Source: Salinibacter grassmerensis (lineage in GTDB: Bacteria > Bacteroidota > Rhodothermia > Rhodothermales > Salinibacteraceae). Taken from it: a DNA stretch of 64,000 nt. Numbering within the stretch: position 1 is the stretch's first letter; the number at the start of each line of letters is the position of its first letter. This document shows, in pieces, positions 17,545-26,597 of this stretch. The translations under genes were made by a program, and so were the position numbers. Location: positions 434,001-498,000 of the forward strand of contig NZ_CAMTTF010000003.1 of assembly GCF_947077765.1 (NCBI RefSeq), written 5' to 3'. The notes under the pieces were generated by a model. The model had not been told where the DNA came from. It did not search any database and saw only the letters and a program-made list of their open reading frames with translations.

Positions 17545-19956
17545 TTAATTTCGGAGGGGCTTATTGTGCTCTAGCATGTGCTGGATGCGGGCCTGGGTCT
17601 TCTCTTCCCCCAGGAGACTCAGGAAAACCTCCCGCTCCAGCTCGATCAGGTAGTCCTTGTGGACCTCCTGCGGACTGCTCAGCTCCCCACCGCACATCAC
17701 TTTTCCGAGTTGCGTCGCGAGGTGCTCGTCGTACTCGGTGATGTAATTCCCTTCGCGGTACTGCATCAGGGCCACCTTGAAGGTGGAAAGGGTTTTCTCC
17801 CCCAGCACCTTGATCTTGTTCATCACGGGCGGCGGGGCGTAGCCCTGCTCACTGAGGCGCAGCACCTCCTGCTTCGCGGCGTAGAGGCGTCGGTCCTCGT
17901 GCATGACGACGCGCGTGTTGTCGGGCAGGAAGCCCATCTCGATCCCCTGCGCGGCACTTTCGGCCACCTCGGCCATTGCCACCGTCTCAAAGTAGGGGCG
18001 CAGGTGATCCTGAATCGCGTTGTGGTTGTCGTTCGGAGCGTTCTGCGCGGCCTTCGCGGCGAGGCGCATGGTGCCGGTCCCGGCGGGAATGAGCCCCACG
18101 CCCAGCTCCACGAGGCCGATGTAGGTTTCGGCGGCCGCAACCGGGTGCGGGCAGGCCATCGCCATCTCGCAGCCGCCCCCCAGCACGCGCTGGTGCGGGG
18201 CCACCACCACCGGCGACGAAGCGTACCGCACCTGCTGGATCGTCCGCTGAAATTCGTCGATGTACTGGTCGATCACGTCGAACGCACCTTCCGAGGCGGC
18301 CATCGCCATCTCTCCGAGGTTGGCCCCGACGGAGAAGTTTTTGCCCTCGTTGCCCACGATCATCCCGCGCAGGTGAGCATTCTGTTCCACCCGCCCAACG
18401 CACTCCCGGAGCCCCATCATCACGTCGCGCCCAAGGGTATTGGCCTTCGACCGAAACTCGAAAAGGGCCACCCCATCGCCCACGTCGAGCAGGGCCGCGT
18501 CGTCAGTGCTCCAGAGCTCATTCGCAGCGTCCTGCTTGATCGGGGCGAGGCGAAGTTCGTCTCCCGGCCGCGGATCGGGCTCGTGTCGATCGGCGTGGGG
18601 CATGAAGACCGCCTGCCCGCCGCCACGAGTGTCGTAGAAAGTCTCACCCCGCTCGTGCATCGTGTGGACCCAGCCCGGCACGTCGAGGGCGTGCTCCTCC
18701 AGGCCGTTCAGGACGGTCTCCATCCCAAGGGCGTCCCACATCTCGAACGGCCCCATCTTCCACCCAAACCCCCATCGGATGGCCCGATCCACGTCCGCCG
18801 GATTGTCAGACACCTCTCCGAGGCGGTTCGCACTGTAGGCCAGTAGCTCCAGCGTCGTTTCTCGAAAGAACCGACCCGCTCGGCCGTCGTCCTCGTACAG
18901 GGCCTGGAGGCGAGCGGACAGCCCCCCCGCGTTCCAGATTGCCCCCAGGTCGCCGAGCTCTTCGCCCACCGCACTCGTGTAGCCGAGGGTCTCCGGGTCG
19001 ATCGACTTGATCTCCCCATCTTCCTTCTTGTAAAATCCGGCCTTCGTCTTCTCCCCCAGCCGGCCGTCGTCCACGAGACGCGCCAGGACGTCCGGCACGG
19101 CGAAAGCTTCGCGCTGCGCCTCGTCGTCGACCAGTTCTCGCAGGTTGGTGGCAACGTCCATCAGCACGTCGAGTCCCACGAGGTCGGCGGTGCGAAAGGT
19201 CGCAGACTTGGGCCGGCCCGAGATCTTGCCCGTCAGCGTGTCGATCTCCTCGATCGTGTAGTCGCCATCGGTGAAGTGACGGATCGCCTGAAGCTGGGCG
19301 AAGACGCCAATCCGGTTGCCGATGAAGTAGGGCACGTCGTTGGCCACGATGATGCCCTTCCCCAGTCGCATCCGCCCAAACTGCGCCACCCGTTCCGTAA
19401 CGTCTGGATCGGTGGCGTCGGTGGGCACCAGCTCCAGCAGCTTCAGGTAGCGCGGCGGGTTGTAGAAGTGAGTCCCCAAGAAGCGGCGCTTGAATTCCGC
19501 GGACCGCCCTTCGGTCATTTCGTGGATGGGCAGCCCGCTGGTGTTCGTGGAGATGACCGCATCGTCCGCGGCGTGCGCCTCGATGCGGGCATGCATGTCG
19601 CGCTTCACGTCCATCCGCTCCACAACCGCCTCCACGACCCAGTCGACCGTCCCGATGCGGCCGAAGTGCTCTTCAAAGTTGCCGAGGTGAATCCGGTCGG
19701 CCTGCTCGTCGGTGAAGAAGGGGGCCGGGCTCGCCTCGCGGGCCTGCTCGAAGCCCTCACGCACGACGGCGTTCGGGTCGTCGCCGTCCTCCGACGCAAT
19801 ATCGAGCAGGTGTACCTCCAGCCCAGCGTTGGCGAGGTGCGCCGCAATCTGCGCGCCCATAGTGCCCGCCCCCAGCACGGCCGCGGTGCGGAATGGAGGG
19901 TGCGTGGGGGGGGCCTCCAGGTCAAGGGCGCGCGTGTCGAGGGATGTGGTGTCCAT
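17545..19956 (-). CDS. fadN: 3-hydroxyacyl-CoA dehydrogenase / enoyl-CoA hydratase fusion (FadN type)
   Basis: The 803-residue protein starts with the NAD-binding AAVLGAGTMGAQIAAHLANA (residues about 26-45) and HFYNPPRYLKLLELVPT of hydroxyacyl-CoA dehydrogenases. A second dehydrogenase C-terminal helical region follows, then a crotonase domain (roughly 490-700) with MIVGNEGKNFSVGANLGEMA and GGCEMAMAC. The domain order, dehydrogenase first, is that of Bacillus FadN and opposite to E. coli FadB. It performs hydration and oxidation of enoyl-CoA in the cytoplasm. A GTTAAC dyad sits 41 bases before the start. Confidence 0.92.
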   Translation of the reverse strand: MDTTSLDTRALDLEAPPTHPPFRTAAVLGAGTMGAQIAAHLANAGLEVHLLDIASEDGDDPNAVVREGFEQAREASPAPFFTDEQADRIHLGNFEEHFGRIGTVDWVVEAVVERMDVKRDMHARIEAHAADDAVISTNTSGLPIHEMTEGRSAEFKRRFLGTHFYNPPRYLKLLELVPTDATDPDVTERVAQFGRMRLGKGIIVANDVPYFIGNRIGVFAQLQAIRHFTDGDYTIEEIDTLTGKISGRPKSATFRTADLVGLDVLMDVATNLRELVDDEAQREAFAVPDVLARLVDDGRLGEKTKAGFYKKEDGEIKSIDPETLGYTSAVGEELGDLGAIWNAGGLSARLQALYEDDGRAGRFFRETTLELLAYSANRLGEVSDNPADVDRAIRWGFGWKMGPFEMWDALGMETVLNGLEEHALDVPGWVHTMHERGETFYDTRGGGQAVFMPHADRHEPDPRPGDELRLAPIKQDAANELWSTDDAALLDVGDGVALFEFRSKANTLGRDVMMGLRECVGRVEQNAHLRGMIVGNEGKNFSVGANLGEMAMAASEGAFDVIDQYIDEFQRTIQQVRYASSPVVVAPHQRVLGGGCEMAMACPHPVAAAETYIGLVELGVGLIPAGTGTMRLAAKAAQNAPNDNHNAIQDHLRPYFETVAMAEVAESAAQGIEMGFLPDNTRVVMHEDRRLYAAKQEVLRLSEQGYAPPPVMNKIKVLGEKTLSTFKVALMQYREGNYITEYDEHLATQLGKVMCGGELSSPQEVHKDYLIELEREVFLSLLGEEKTQARIQHMLEHNKPLRN

Positions 19957-19996
19957 GGCGTCGGTTCGGGACGTGAATGAGAACAGCGTTGTGAAC

Positions 19997-20011
19997 GTTA
20001 ACGGCGTTAAC
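19997..20011. promoter_or_regulatory. Perfect GTTAAC-N3-GTTAAC operator-like dyad
   Basis: GTTAACGGCGTTAAC is a perfect 6+3+6 inverted repeat except for its central three bases. It lies 41 bases upstream of the HAD/hydratase start on the minus strand, a normal position for a repressor site over a promoter. It matches both dyads upstream of fadE. The cluster-encoded TetR protein is the obvious candidate ligand; not proven. Confidence 0.55.
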
Positions 20012-20086
20012 CGCAGGCGTCAAGGGGATGGAACCGCTTTCGGCCCGGCGGGAGGCACCTGGGGAGATACGCGTCCCCCGAGCCTA

Positions 20087-21985
20087 TTACACCTCCACCA
20101 GAACCACTCCCTGGCCGCCCGCCGACTTTTCTTCGTCGTACAGGGCCTCAATCTCATCGGCGTAGGCCTTTCGCACCTCCGGCCGGCGGATCTTCATGGT
20201 CGGGGTCATAAGGTCCGATTCGACGGTCAGCTCGTCGGGGATGAGGGCCAGACGCTTAACGGTAGACCATGGCTCCATCCCCTTGTTTGCGCTCTGCACA
20301 ATTGTCCGGTACGCATTTACAATGTCCGGCTCAGTCAGGAGATCGTCAATGTCCCGCTCGGCGCCCACGCCCCGCTCGTCCGCCAGCGCCCGGACCTGAT
20401 CCTGGGCCGGAAACAGCAGGGCCGCACAGAACTTGCGGTCCCGGCCCACGACGACGGCGTTGTCCACCAGCGGATCACTCCCCATGCGATTCTCGATGGG
20501 CTGGGGCATCACGTACTTCCCGGTCGAGAGTTTGAAGAGGGCCTTCTTGCGGTCGGTGATTTTGAGAAAGCCATCCTCATCAAACTCGCCGATGTCGCCG
20601 GTGTGAAGCCACCCTTCTGCTTCCAACACGGAGTCCGTCTCGTCGGGGGCCTTGTAGTAGCCCTGCATCACGTGGGGCCCACGCGTCAGGATCTCCCCGT
20701 CCTCCGCAATCTTGACCTCCACGCCGGGCAGCGGCTCGCCCACCGTGCCGGGCTTGTTGCGCTGCGGGCGGGTGTAGGCGATCACCGGACTCGTCTCGGT
20801 CAGGCCGTATCCCTGAAGCGTCGTGATGTCCGCCGCCGCTAAAATGTTGGCGAGGTTCGGCTGGAGGGCCGCCCCCCCCACGACCACGTATTTGACCCGT
20901 CCCCCGAAGGCGGCCCGCCACTTGCGAAACACGAGCCGATCCGCCGCCGCGTGCTTGAGGGCGTACAGGGTGGGCTTCGACCGGGTCATGTCGTAGTCCT
21001 GCGCCACCTGGAGGCCCCACTCCCCGATGCGCTTCTGAAGCCCCTGCATGCCCATCACCTTCTTCTTGATGCCGGCGTACACCTTTTCGAGGACGCGCGG
21101 GACCGACGCGAAGACCGTCGGCCGCACCTTCGGCAGGGCGTCCACGAGATTGTCGGGGTGGACGAAGTAGATGCTGATGCCCCGCATCATGTACGCGTAC
21201 TGCAGCATGCGGGCAAACACATGCGTGAGGGGCAGGAACGAGATCACCACCTCTCCTTCCGGGCCGGTCTCGAAATCGTCGATCTCCGCGATCGACGTGA
21301 TGGCGTTCGAGGAGATGTTCTCGTGGGACAGCATCACGCCTTTAGGCCGCCCCGTAGTGCCACTCGTGTAGATGATGGTCGCGAGGTCCTCGGGGGCGAT
21401 GTCCGCCCGAAGATCATCGACGGCCGCGGACGGATTCTCGACGTCGGCGCGGCCCAAGTTCTGAACGGCCCCGAGCGTCTTCAGCGTCACCCGGTCCGGC
21501 AGTTCCGGGCGGTCCTCCTCGTCGCCGGGGTCGCAAACGATAACTGTCTCGATTCGGGGCAGGTCTGGGAGCAGGGCCGCGGCCTGGGCGAGGCGCTTCG
21601 GGTTGGACACGACGAGGGCCTCGGCCTCGGCGTGGTCGACGACGTACTGCATCTGCTCCGCCGCGCTCGACAGGTACAACGGCACGTCGACGAGTCCCCC
21701 AATGAGGCACCCCATGTCGACGACACAGTAGTGCACATCGCTCTCCAGGAGGAGGGCTACCTTCGTCCCCCGCTCCAGACCGAGCGCACGCAGGCCCAGG
21801 GCCGTCTCTTCCGCTCGCCGCCGAAATTGGTCGAGCGACATGGGGACCCAGCCCTCATCCGTCGGCTGGTTTAGGGCTTGGGGATTCTCGTACGCGTCGG
21901 AGGCCTCGTACAGTAGATCGGGAATGGTCCGCCCCCGCACGCATGAACCGGCATCCGGGGGCGCCGCGTGAATGGGACCGGACAT
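20087..21985 (-). CDS. fadD: Long-chain acyl-CoA synthetase (AMP-binding)
   Basis: The 632-residue enzyme has the ANL-family A3 motif YTSGTTGRPKGVMLSHENI, YGLTETSP, and the late TGDIGEFDEDGFLKITDRKK. These mark a long-chain fatty acid-CoA ligase of the FAA1/FadD15 group. It activates fatty acids with ATP and CoA at the cytoplasmic membrane before beta-oxidation. The frame is open to 22264, but the part before the ATG at 21985 overlaps the regulator gene and is not protein-like, so 21985 is used. It follows the TetR gene by 64 bases. Confidence 0.92.
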   Translation of the reverse strand: MSGPIHAAPPDAGSCVRGRTIPDLLYEASDAYENPQALNQPTDEGWVPMSLDQFRRRAEETALGLRALGLERGTKVALLLESDVHYCVVDMGCLIGGLVDVPLYLSSAAEQMQYVVDHAEAEALVVSNPKRLAQAAALLPDLPRIETVIVCDPGDEEDRPELPDRVTLKTLGAVQNLGRADVENPSAAVDDLRADIAPEDLATIIYTSGTTGRPKGVMLSHENISSNAITSIAEIDDFETGPEGEVVISFLPLTHVFARMLQYAYMMRGISIYFVHPDNLVDALPKVRPTVFASVPRVLEKVYAGIKKKVMGMQGLQKRIGEWGLQVAQDYDMTRSKPTLYALKHAAADRLVFRKWRAAFGGRVKYVVVGGAALQPNLANILAAADITTLQGYGLTETSPVIAYTRPQRNKPGTVGEPLPGVEVKIAEDGEILTRGPHVMQGYYKAPDETDSVLEAEGWLHTGDIGEFDEDGFLKITDRKKALFKLSTGKYVMPQPIENRMGSDPLVDNAVVVGRDRKFCAALLFPAQDQVRALADERGVGAERDIDDLLTEPDIVNAYRTIVQSANKGMEPWSTVKRLALIPDELTVESDLMTPTMKIRRPEVRKAYADEIEALYDEEKSAGGQGVVLVEV

Positions 21986-22049
21986 GGACTGCGGGGAGGC
22001 ATCGGTGAGAGGAAACCGGACGCCGCGCCGACGGGCTTCCGGAAAGGCG

Positions 22050-22673
22050 TCAGGGCGTGGACGAAGCGGGCGCCCGAAACCCGCGGAGGACCTGGCGAAT
22101 GGCGGTCTCAATGAACGCATCCGGGTCGATGTGGACGTCCACCCGGTCGGCGAGCAGCAGCGACACGGTGCCGTGCAGCGACGACCACGTGGTACTCGCC
22201 GACACCTGGCTATCGTCCACCTCAAAAATCCCCTGCTCCACGCCTTCGTCAAGGGTTCGAGCAAAGAACTCCAGGTTCTCCCGGGCCGCCCGGTACTTCT
22301 CAGGCGGGTAGCGTTCCATCCGTTCCGGCCGGAGCTGAAACATGATCTCGTAGTACTCCGGGTTGCCGAGTCCGAACTCGACGAAGCATTCGCAGAGGGC
22401 TCGGAGTCGCTGGACCGGAGACTCGGGGTGTTGCGCCGCCGAGTCCCGAAGACGATCTCGCAGATCCATCATGCCCTCGTGGATGAGGGCGTGGAGCAAC
22501 GCATCCTTGCTGTCGAAGTGAAGATAGATGCTAGTGGCACTGTACCCGATAGCGTCGGCAATCGTGCGCATCGACAGCGCCTTGTAGCCCTCCTGCACGA
22601 GCAGGTGACGCGCCGTGTCCAAAATGCGGCGGCGGAGTTCGACCTCCTCCGACCCGTTGGTCGACGTAGTCAT
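22050..22673 (-). CDS. TetR/AcrR-family regulator, likely of fatty-acid degradation
   Basis: The 207-residue protein has an N-terminal TetR helix-turn-helix (MRTIADAIGYSATSIYLHFD, then SKDALLHALI) and an all-helical ligand domain. It is the first gene of the minus-strand fad cluster, ahead of acyl-CoA synthetase, which is the usual setting of FadR-type TetR repressors that release DNA on binding long-chain acyl-CoA. Its candidate sites are the GTTAAC dyads at 14959-15004 and 19997-20011. No such dyad is seen in front of its own gene. Function is inferred from context. Confidence 0.85.
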   Translation of the reverse strand: MTTSTNGSEEVELRRRILDTARHLLVQEGYKALSMRTIADAIGYSATSIYLHFDSKDALLHALIHEGMMDLRDRLRDSAAQHPESPVQRLRALCECFVEFGLGNPEYYEIMFQLRPERMERYPPEKYRAARENLEFFARTLDEGVEQGIFEVDDSQVSASTTWSSLHGTVSLLLADRVDVHIDPDAFIETAIRQVLRGFRAPASSTP

Positions 22674-22870
22674 GCGGGGATCCCTTTGCACCTCGTAACT
22701 GGCGAACACGACGGGGCCACAGGCATGCGGTGACTCCCGGACCTACGAGGCAATGTACTACACGATTAGCACTGATCCAACCCCTTCATGGACGGGCGCA
22801 CAATCGCGCCTCCGGACCTCCATCGTGGAGGATATACTCACCGGAGCGCCCCCGCCTCCTTCCACAGGTC

Positions 22871-24052
22871 CTACTGGAAGTTGAACAGAAGTGAGAAGCG
22901 GAGGGTGTTGGCCAGAGGACTTTCGTCCTCCGCGGTGTAGAGGTAGGAAATATCCACGCCAACGATGTTGTACCGGAGCCCGGCCCCGAACGTAAGGAAC
23001 TGGCGGTCGCCGTTGTCCGGATGCTCGTAGTAGTACCCGGAGCGGAGCGCAAACAAATCGCTGTACCAGTACTCCACACCCGTTCCGACTGTAAACTGCT
23101 GCACCAGGGACAGGCTAGTGGCCTCCCCGTCCGGACCGACCTGCCCGCGGGCCGAGCCCCACGAATCGAAGAGAGCCTCGAACCCAGTATTCCCCACACG
23201 AACTTGTTCAGTCACAGTAGAATCGCCCTGCTGCTTCTGGATTTCTCTTTGCTCCGTACTGACTAATGACTTGTTGAAGTCCGTGGTAACGGTCAGCGAG
23301 TTATATTCGTCGAAGTCGATGGTCAGGGCCGGACCAAATCGCAGGTTGGCGGGAATGGGGTCTTTGTCCGGGCTGTTTTCGTTGAAGTCCAGCGTTCCGC
23401 CCAGGTTTGCGATGTTAAGGCCCGCCGAGAACGTGGCGTCTGCCCCACCCAACGTGAAGGGGGCGGACCGGTAGAGGGCTGAGATATCAGTGGCGAGCGT
23501 GGCCGCGTTCCCCTCTCCGGTGCCTTCCCGCAAGCCGGAGGTGAGCTTCGAGTGGATGTATCGGAGGGACGTCCCCACCCCCAACCGCTCGGAGACCTTC
23601 ACGCCGTAGGATGTGGAAACGGCAAGCTGGTACGAGTTTGTCACACCGAGCCGGTTCCCAGACGGATCACGGATCTCGGTCTCACCAAGGTTGAGGTATT
23701 GGACGTTGCCCCCAAACGTCCCGACGCCGTCGACGTGGTACGACCCGACGAGGTACTCGTAAAACAGGTTGGCGTTAAATTCCGGTAGCCAGTTCGCGTG
23801 CGTAACCCCAACCTGCGTGTCCTTCTGGAACGCGAGGCCGGACGGATTCCAGAAGATCGTGTTGGCGTTGTCGGCGGTGGCCACCCCGGCGTTGCCCATG
23901 CCGGCCGCCCGGCTGTCGGGCTCGATGCGGAGGAAGAGGGCCGAGGACTGGGCGACCTGCCCGTGGGCAGGCACTACCAGCCCCCCCACGAGTAGCAGCC
24001 CAGAGGCAACAACGAACCAGCGGGACAGGCGCGGAAGAACCTGATCAGTCAT
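22871..24052 (-). CDS. porV: PorV/PorQ-family outer-membrane beta-barrel protein (type IX secretion)
   Basis: The 393-residue protein has an N-terminal signal peptide ending near VVPAHGQ. It continues with LFLRIEPDSRAAGMGNAGVAT and NTIFWNPSGLAF, the conserved start of PorV-type (FadL-superfamily) barrels, and ends with an aromatic F-Q typical of outer-membrane barrels. PorV shuttles type IX secretion substrates from the translocon to the attachment complex. No other T9SS component is in the window, and the paralogue PorQ or a UPF0164 barrel remains possible. It is separated by intergenic gaps on both sides and appears monocistronic. Confidence 0.8.
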   Translation of the reverse strand: MTDQVLPRLSRWFVVASGLLLVGGLVVPAHGQVAQSSALFLRIEPDSRAAGMGNAGVATADNANTIFWNPSGLAFQKDTQVGVTHANWLPEFNANLFYEYLVGSYHVDGVGTFGGNVQYLNLGETEIRDPSGNRLGVTNSYQLAVSTSYGVKVSERLGVGTSLRYIHSKLTSGLREGTGEGNAATLATDISALYRSAPFTLGGADATFSAGLNIANLGGTLDFNENSPDKDPIPANLRFGPALTIDFDEYNSLTVTTDFNKSLVSTEQREIQKQQGDSTVTEQVRVGNTGFEALFDSWGSARGQVGPDGEATSLSLVQQFTVGTGVEYWYSDLFALRSGYYYEHPDNGDRQFLTFGAGLRYNIVGVDISYLYTAEDESPLANTLRFSLLFNFQ

Positions 24053-24443
24053 AGCAGAAAAGATTGGTCGCGTACAGAGTGAACGTCAACGCCGGACACG
24101 ACAAGGAAGTGCTCGTCTCCGGGCACCGATGCGCGAGCAGAGCAGAACCGCGACTCCGGTCCGGCGCACCGTGCCATTCCGGAATTCACTAGCGGAGATG
24201 CCCTGGTCGGCTCGGGATGCCCCTCATCCAATTCAATTCGCGCGGCGTCGTCTGTAGCGTTTGTGGATCAACAGGCCGTAAGGGATCTGCGGGGAAAACC
24301 AACGGGAATGTTTGACGCGCTAGAACCCATTTCGCTGTCCAGTACGAATGTAACAGCCATTCCGGACATATTCCAAAGACAAAAGATGTTGCGGATCTCC
24401 ACTTAGGCGGACGGCGCCTGCGGGTTTCGTTGTTCAACCCTCG
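24053..24443. other. 391-base intergenic stretch
   Basis: I see no supported gene here. An 82-codon frame on the minus strand (24189-24437) has no recognisable protein features. The stretch should hold the promoter of the PorV gene, but I could not pick a convincing -33/-7 pair. Confidence 0.5.
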
Positions 24444-24701
24444 TCACGCCTCTTCTTGATCTTCGAGCGCGTCCCGAAGGCGGGTCAGCCGCTGAAGAGA
24501 TTCCGCCATCCGCTGGCTGGCTTCCTGGATGTCCTGGGCCGACGAGGCAAACTGCTCGTCGAGCTCTTCCTCCTGACTCAGTTCAAGTAAAAACTGCGCG
24601 TTCCCGGAGATAATGGAGAGGGGATTGTTGAGATCGTGGTAGACAGTGGACAGGGTCTCGTGGAGCTCGTCCGTCGTTTCAGGCTCTTCGAAGTCACTCA
24701 T
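24444..24701 (-). CDS. Stand-alone histidine-kinase DHp (HisKA-like) domain protein
   Basis: The 85-residue acidic protein is essentially one helical hairpin. It contains the H-box YHDLNNPLSIISGNAQFLLE (residues about 21-40), with the phospho-acceptor-type histidine at position 22 followed by D-L-N-N-P-L, and a second helix rich in Gln, Glu and Arg. No sensor, HAMP or ATPase domain is present before or after it. It could be a phosphotransfer protein, an anti-kinase adaptor, or a kinase fragment. No adjacent frame encodes the missing ATPase domain, so truncation here would be complete. Confidence 0.7.
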   Translation of the reverse strand: MSDFEEPETTDELHETLSTVYHDLNNPLSIISGNAQFLLELSQEEELDEQFASSAQDIQEASQRMAESLQRLTRLRDALEDQEEA

Positions 24702-24770
24702 TATACCGGGTCGCTACTGGCGGAATGGAAAGGGACGGTGAGGCAGGAGGGACCGCACTGTTGCAAAGCT

Positions 24771-25628
24771 TTACAAAGCATGGAGGGGACGTTTATTGAC
24801 GACCTGAACACCACGGTCGGTGCGTTTCACATCGGCAACCGCGACGTCCGGGTCATGTTCGAAGAACAATTTCCATTCCGAATCCGCCGCCTGCCCCAAA
24901 AACTTGCGTTTCTCCTCAATTGTCCGGAGTGGGCGGACGTCGTAGGCCATCGTCCAAGCCGGGGATAGATGGTGCGTGGTCGGGAGAAGGTCCGCCACGT
25001 AAACGAGGGTCGTCTCGTCGTCCCGTACCATTACAATTTGTTGCGCCTCGGTGTGGCCGTGTACGAGGGACACGTCGACGTGTGGCAGAAGTGTTGTCTC
25101 TCCCTCCACACGGTTGAGCCGCCCCGTTTCTTCGATGGGGGCGAATGTGTCGGGGCGGAAGGACTGGGCCTCTTTCGGGTTCGGATCGGTGGCCCAGTCC
25201 CAGTGTCGTTGCTGGACGTGGTAGGTCGCGTTGGGGAAGGCAACTGCAGGATCCCCGTCGACCCGGCGTGTGCTCCCGCCCGCATGATCGAAGTGAAGGT
25301 GCGTGAGGATGACATCCGTCACGTCCGCCGGCGCTACCCCCTGTGCCGCAAGCGAACTCTTGAGGGTGGATCCGCTGTGATCCACCGCGAAGATGTCCTG
25401 GAACTTCGTGCCTTCGAACGTGTCGCCGACCCCAGTGTCGATCAACACGACGCGATCGTTTCCTGTCAGCAGGAGGCACCGCATGCTCAGTGGAATGCGG
25501 TTCTGTTCGTCCGGCTCAATGCGTTCCGACCAGAGGGGCTTCGGCACGATCCCGAACATGGCACCGCCGTCCAACCCAAACCGACCGGTTTCAATGCTGT
25601 GGAGCGTGTAGGGGCCAATTTCGGGCAT
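24771..25628 (-). CDS. MBL-fold metallo-hydrolase (YtnP/lactonase-like)
   Basis: The 285-residue protein has the zinc motif LTHLHFDHAGGST near the middle, an upstream LIDTGVGD aspartate, and a later HGHTEAQQ and YVADLLP. This is the pattern of the lactonase-like (AiiA/YtnP) branch of the metallo-beta-lactamase fold. Substrates in this branch range from acyl-homoserine lactones to simple esters, so none is assigned. Homology begins at MPEIGPYTLHS (25628), although the frame is open to 25691. It lies 75 bases after the Lon-domain gene. Confidence 0.86.
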   Translation of the reverse strand: MPEIGPYTLHSIETGRFGLDGGAMFGIVPKPLWSERIEPDEQNRIPLSMRCLLLTGNDRVVLIDTGVGDTFEGTKFQDIFAVDHSGSTLKSSLAAQGVAPADVTDVILTHLHFDHAGGSTRRVDGDPAVAFPNATYHVQQRHWDWATDPNPKEAQSFRPDTFAPIEETGRLNRVEGETTLLPHVDVSLVHGHTEAQQIVMVRDDETTLVYVADLLPTTHHLSPAWTMAYDVRPLRTIEEKRKFLGQAADSEWKLFFEHDPDVAVADVKRTDRGVQVVNKRPLHAL

Positions 25629-25703
25629 CGGGGGATCGGCGTGTTTGTGACGAGAGATGTGGGCGCGTAATCTCTCGAACACCGACCTCAATGTCCACGG
25701 CTG

Positions 25704-26345
25704 TCATACCTCTTCGGGCGGAAAGTCTTTGAAGTGCCCGTTAGAACGAATCCGCCGCCGGACTCCCTCCTGCTCTTCAATACGAGGGATAACCGACTCG
25801 AAGTGGTTGATGAGGTAGCGGATTCGTTCGTTCTCGGTTTTCCCTTCGAGCACTTCTTGCTTTTGGTCCCCGTCCAGGGCGCCGTTTTGGGCCAGGACGA
25901 ACGACAGGCGGTCCACATCCTCGTACAGATCGGGGCGGACCGTGCGGCCAGCCAGTTCCAACAGCTTCATGTGTTGTGTAATGGCTCGCTCTTTCAGATC
26001 GAGGTCGATGGTCGTCTCCTCATCCTCAATCAGCGCAATGTCGGCGGTGTAGTAGCTCGCCTGGTCGTCGCGAACGGTGTCAATTCGGAATCGCTCCTCC
26101 CCGCGCACCACGATGTCCGAACGCCCGTCGTCGTACTGCTTCACGACCTCTTCGATGCGGGCCGTCGTGCCCACGTCCGCCCGCGACTCCCCATCGGTTC
26201 GGACGATGCCGAAGGGCACCTCGTGCTCTAGGCAGTACGCGGTGAGGGCCCTGTATCGGTCCTCGAAGATATGGAGGGACAACTGCTCACCCGGATACAG
26301 GACAAGGCTCAGCGGAAATAGAGGAAGAGAATCAATCGAATCCAT
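25704..26345 (-). CDS. LON substrate-binding-domain protein
   Basis: The 213-residue protein consists of an N-terminal LON domain, starting LPLFPLSLVLYPGEQLSLHIFE and including RYRALTAYCLE and IVVRGEERFRI, followed by a helical part. It lacks the AAA+ and protease domains of Lon. Such YcaG/SSO-like proteins occur widely and are thought to bind unfolded peptides; their role is unknown. A TATCTTTG element 23-30 bases upstream may be its promoter. The next gene on the strand follows after 75 bases. Confidence 0.85.
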   Translation of the reverse strand: MDSIDSLPLFPLSLVLYPGEQLSLHIFEDRYRALTAYCLEHEVPFGIVRTDGESRADVGTTARIEEVVKQYDDGRSDIVVRGEERFRIDTVRDDQASYYTADIALIEDEETTIDLDLKERAITQHMKLLELAGRTVRPDLYEDVDRLSFVLAQNGALDGDQKQEVLEGKTENERIRYLINHFESVIPRIEEQEGVRRRIRSNGHFKDFPPEEV

Positions 26346-26367
26346 GGAAATACAACACCTAGTGTCG

Positions 26368-26417
26368 CAAAGATAGCACCCGAGCCGACCAGTCGGTTCG
26401 GCTCCTGTTCGAGGACA
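26368..26417 (-). promoter_or_regulatory. Bacteroidota-type -7 element and upstream hairpins
   Basis: On the minus strand TATCTTTG (complement of 26368-26375) matches the TAnnTTTG -7 consensus of Bacteroidota housekeeping sigma factors and would give a start site about 15 bases before the LON-domain gene. A clear -33 TTTG is not seen. Upstream are two adjacent hairpins, one around 26376-26402 (GAGCCGA and TCGGCTC arms) and one at 26402-26417 (CCTGT and ACAGG arms), possibly the end of the preceding ABC gene's transcript. Confidence 0.35.
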
Positions 26418-26597
26418 GGACGACAGTTATCTTCTGTTCTACACCCGGGATTCTTCCCTTGAAGAACTTCGTCTCGCTCCGGACCCGGCTCTGTATACGA
26501 GCGTGTACCGCCCCGTTTGTACAGTTTGGCACAACGGACCCTCGAACCCGGAGTTCGACGCCCGCCGCCAAAGGATCATTTTCGTTTCATCCCAAGA

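Noticed and set aside
17578-18846. 422-codon plus-strand open frame
   Set aside because: Antisense to the FadN-type gene, which has full domain support.
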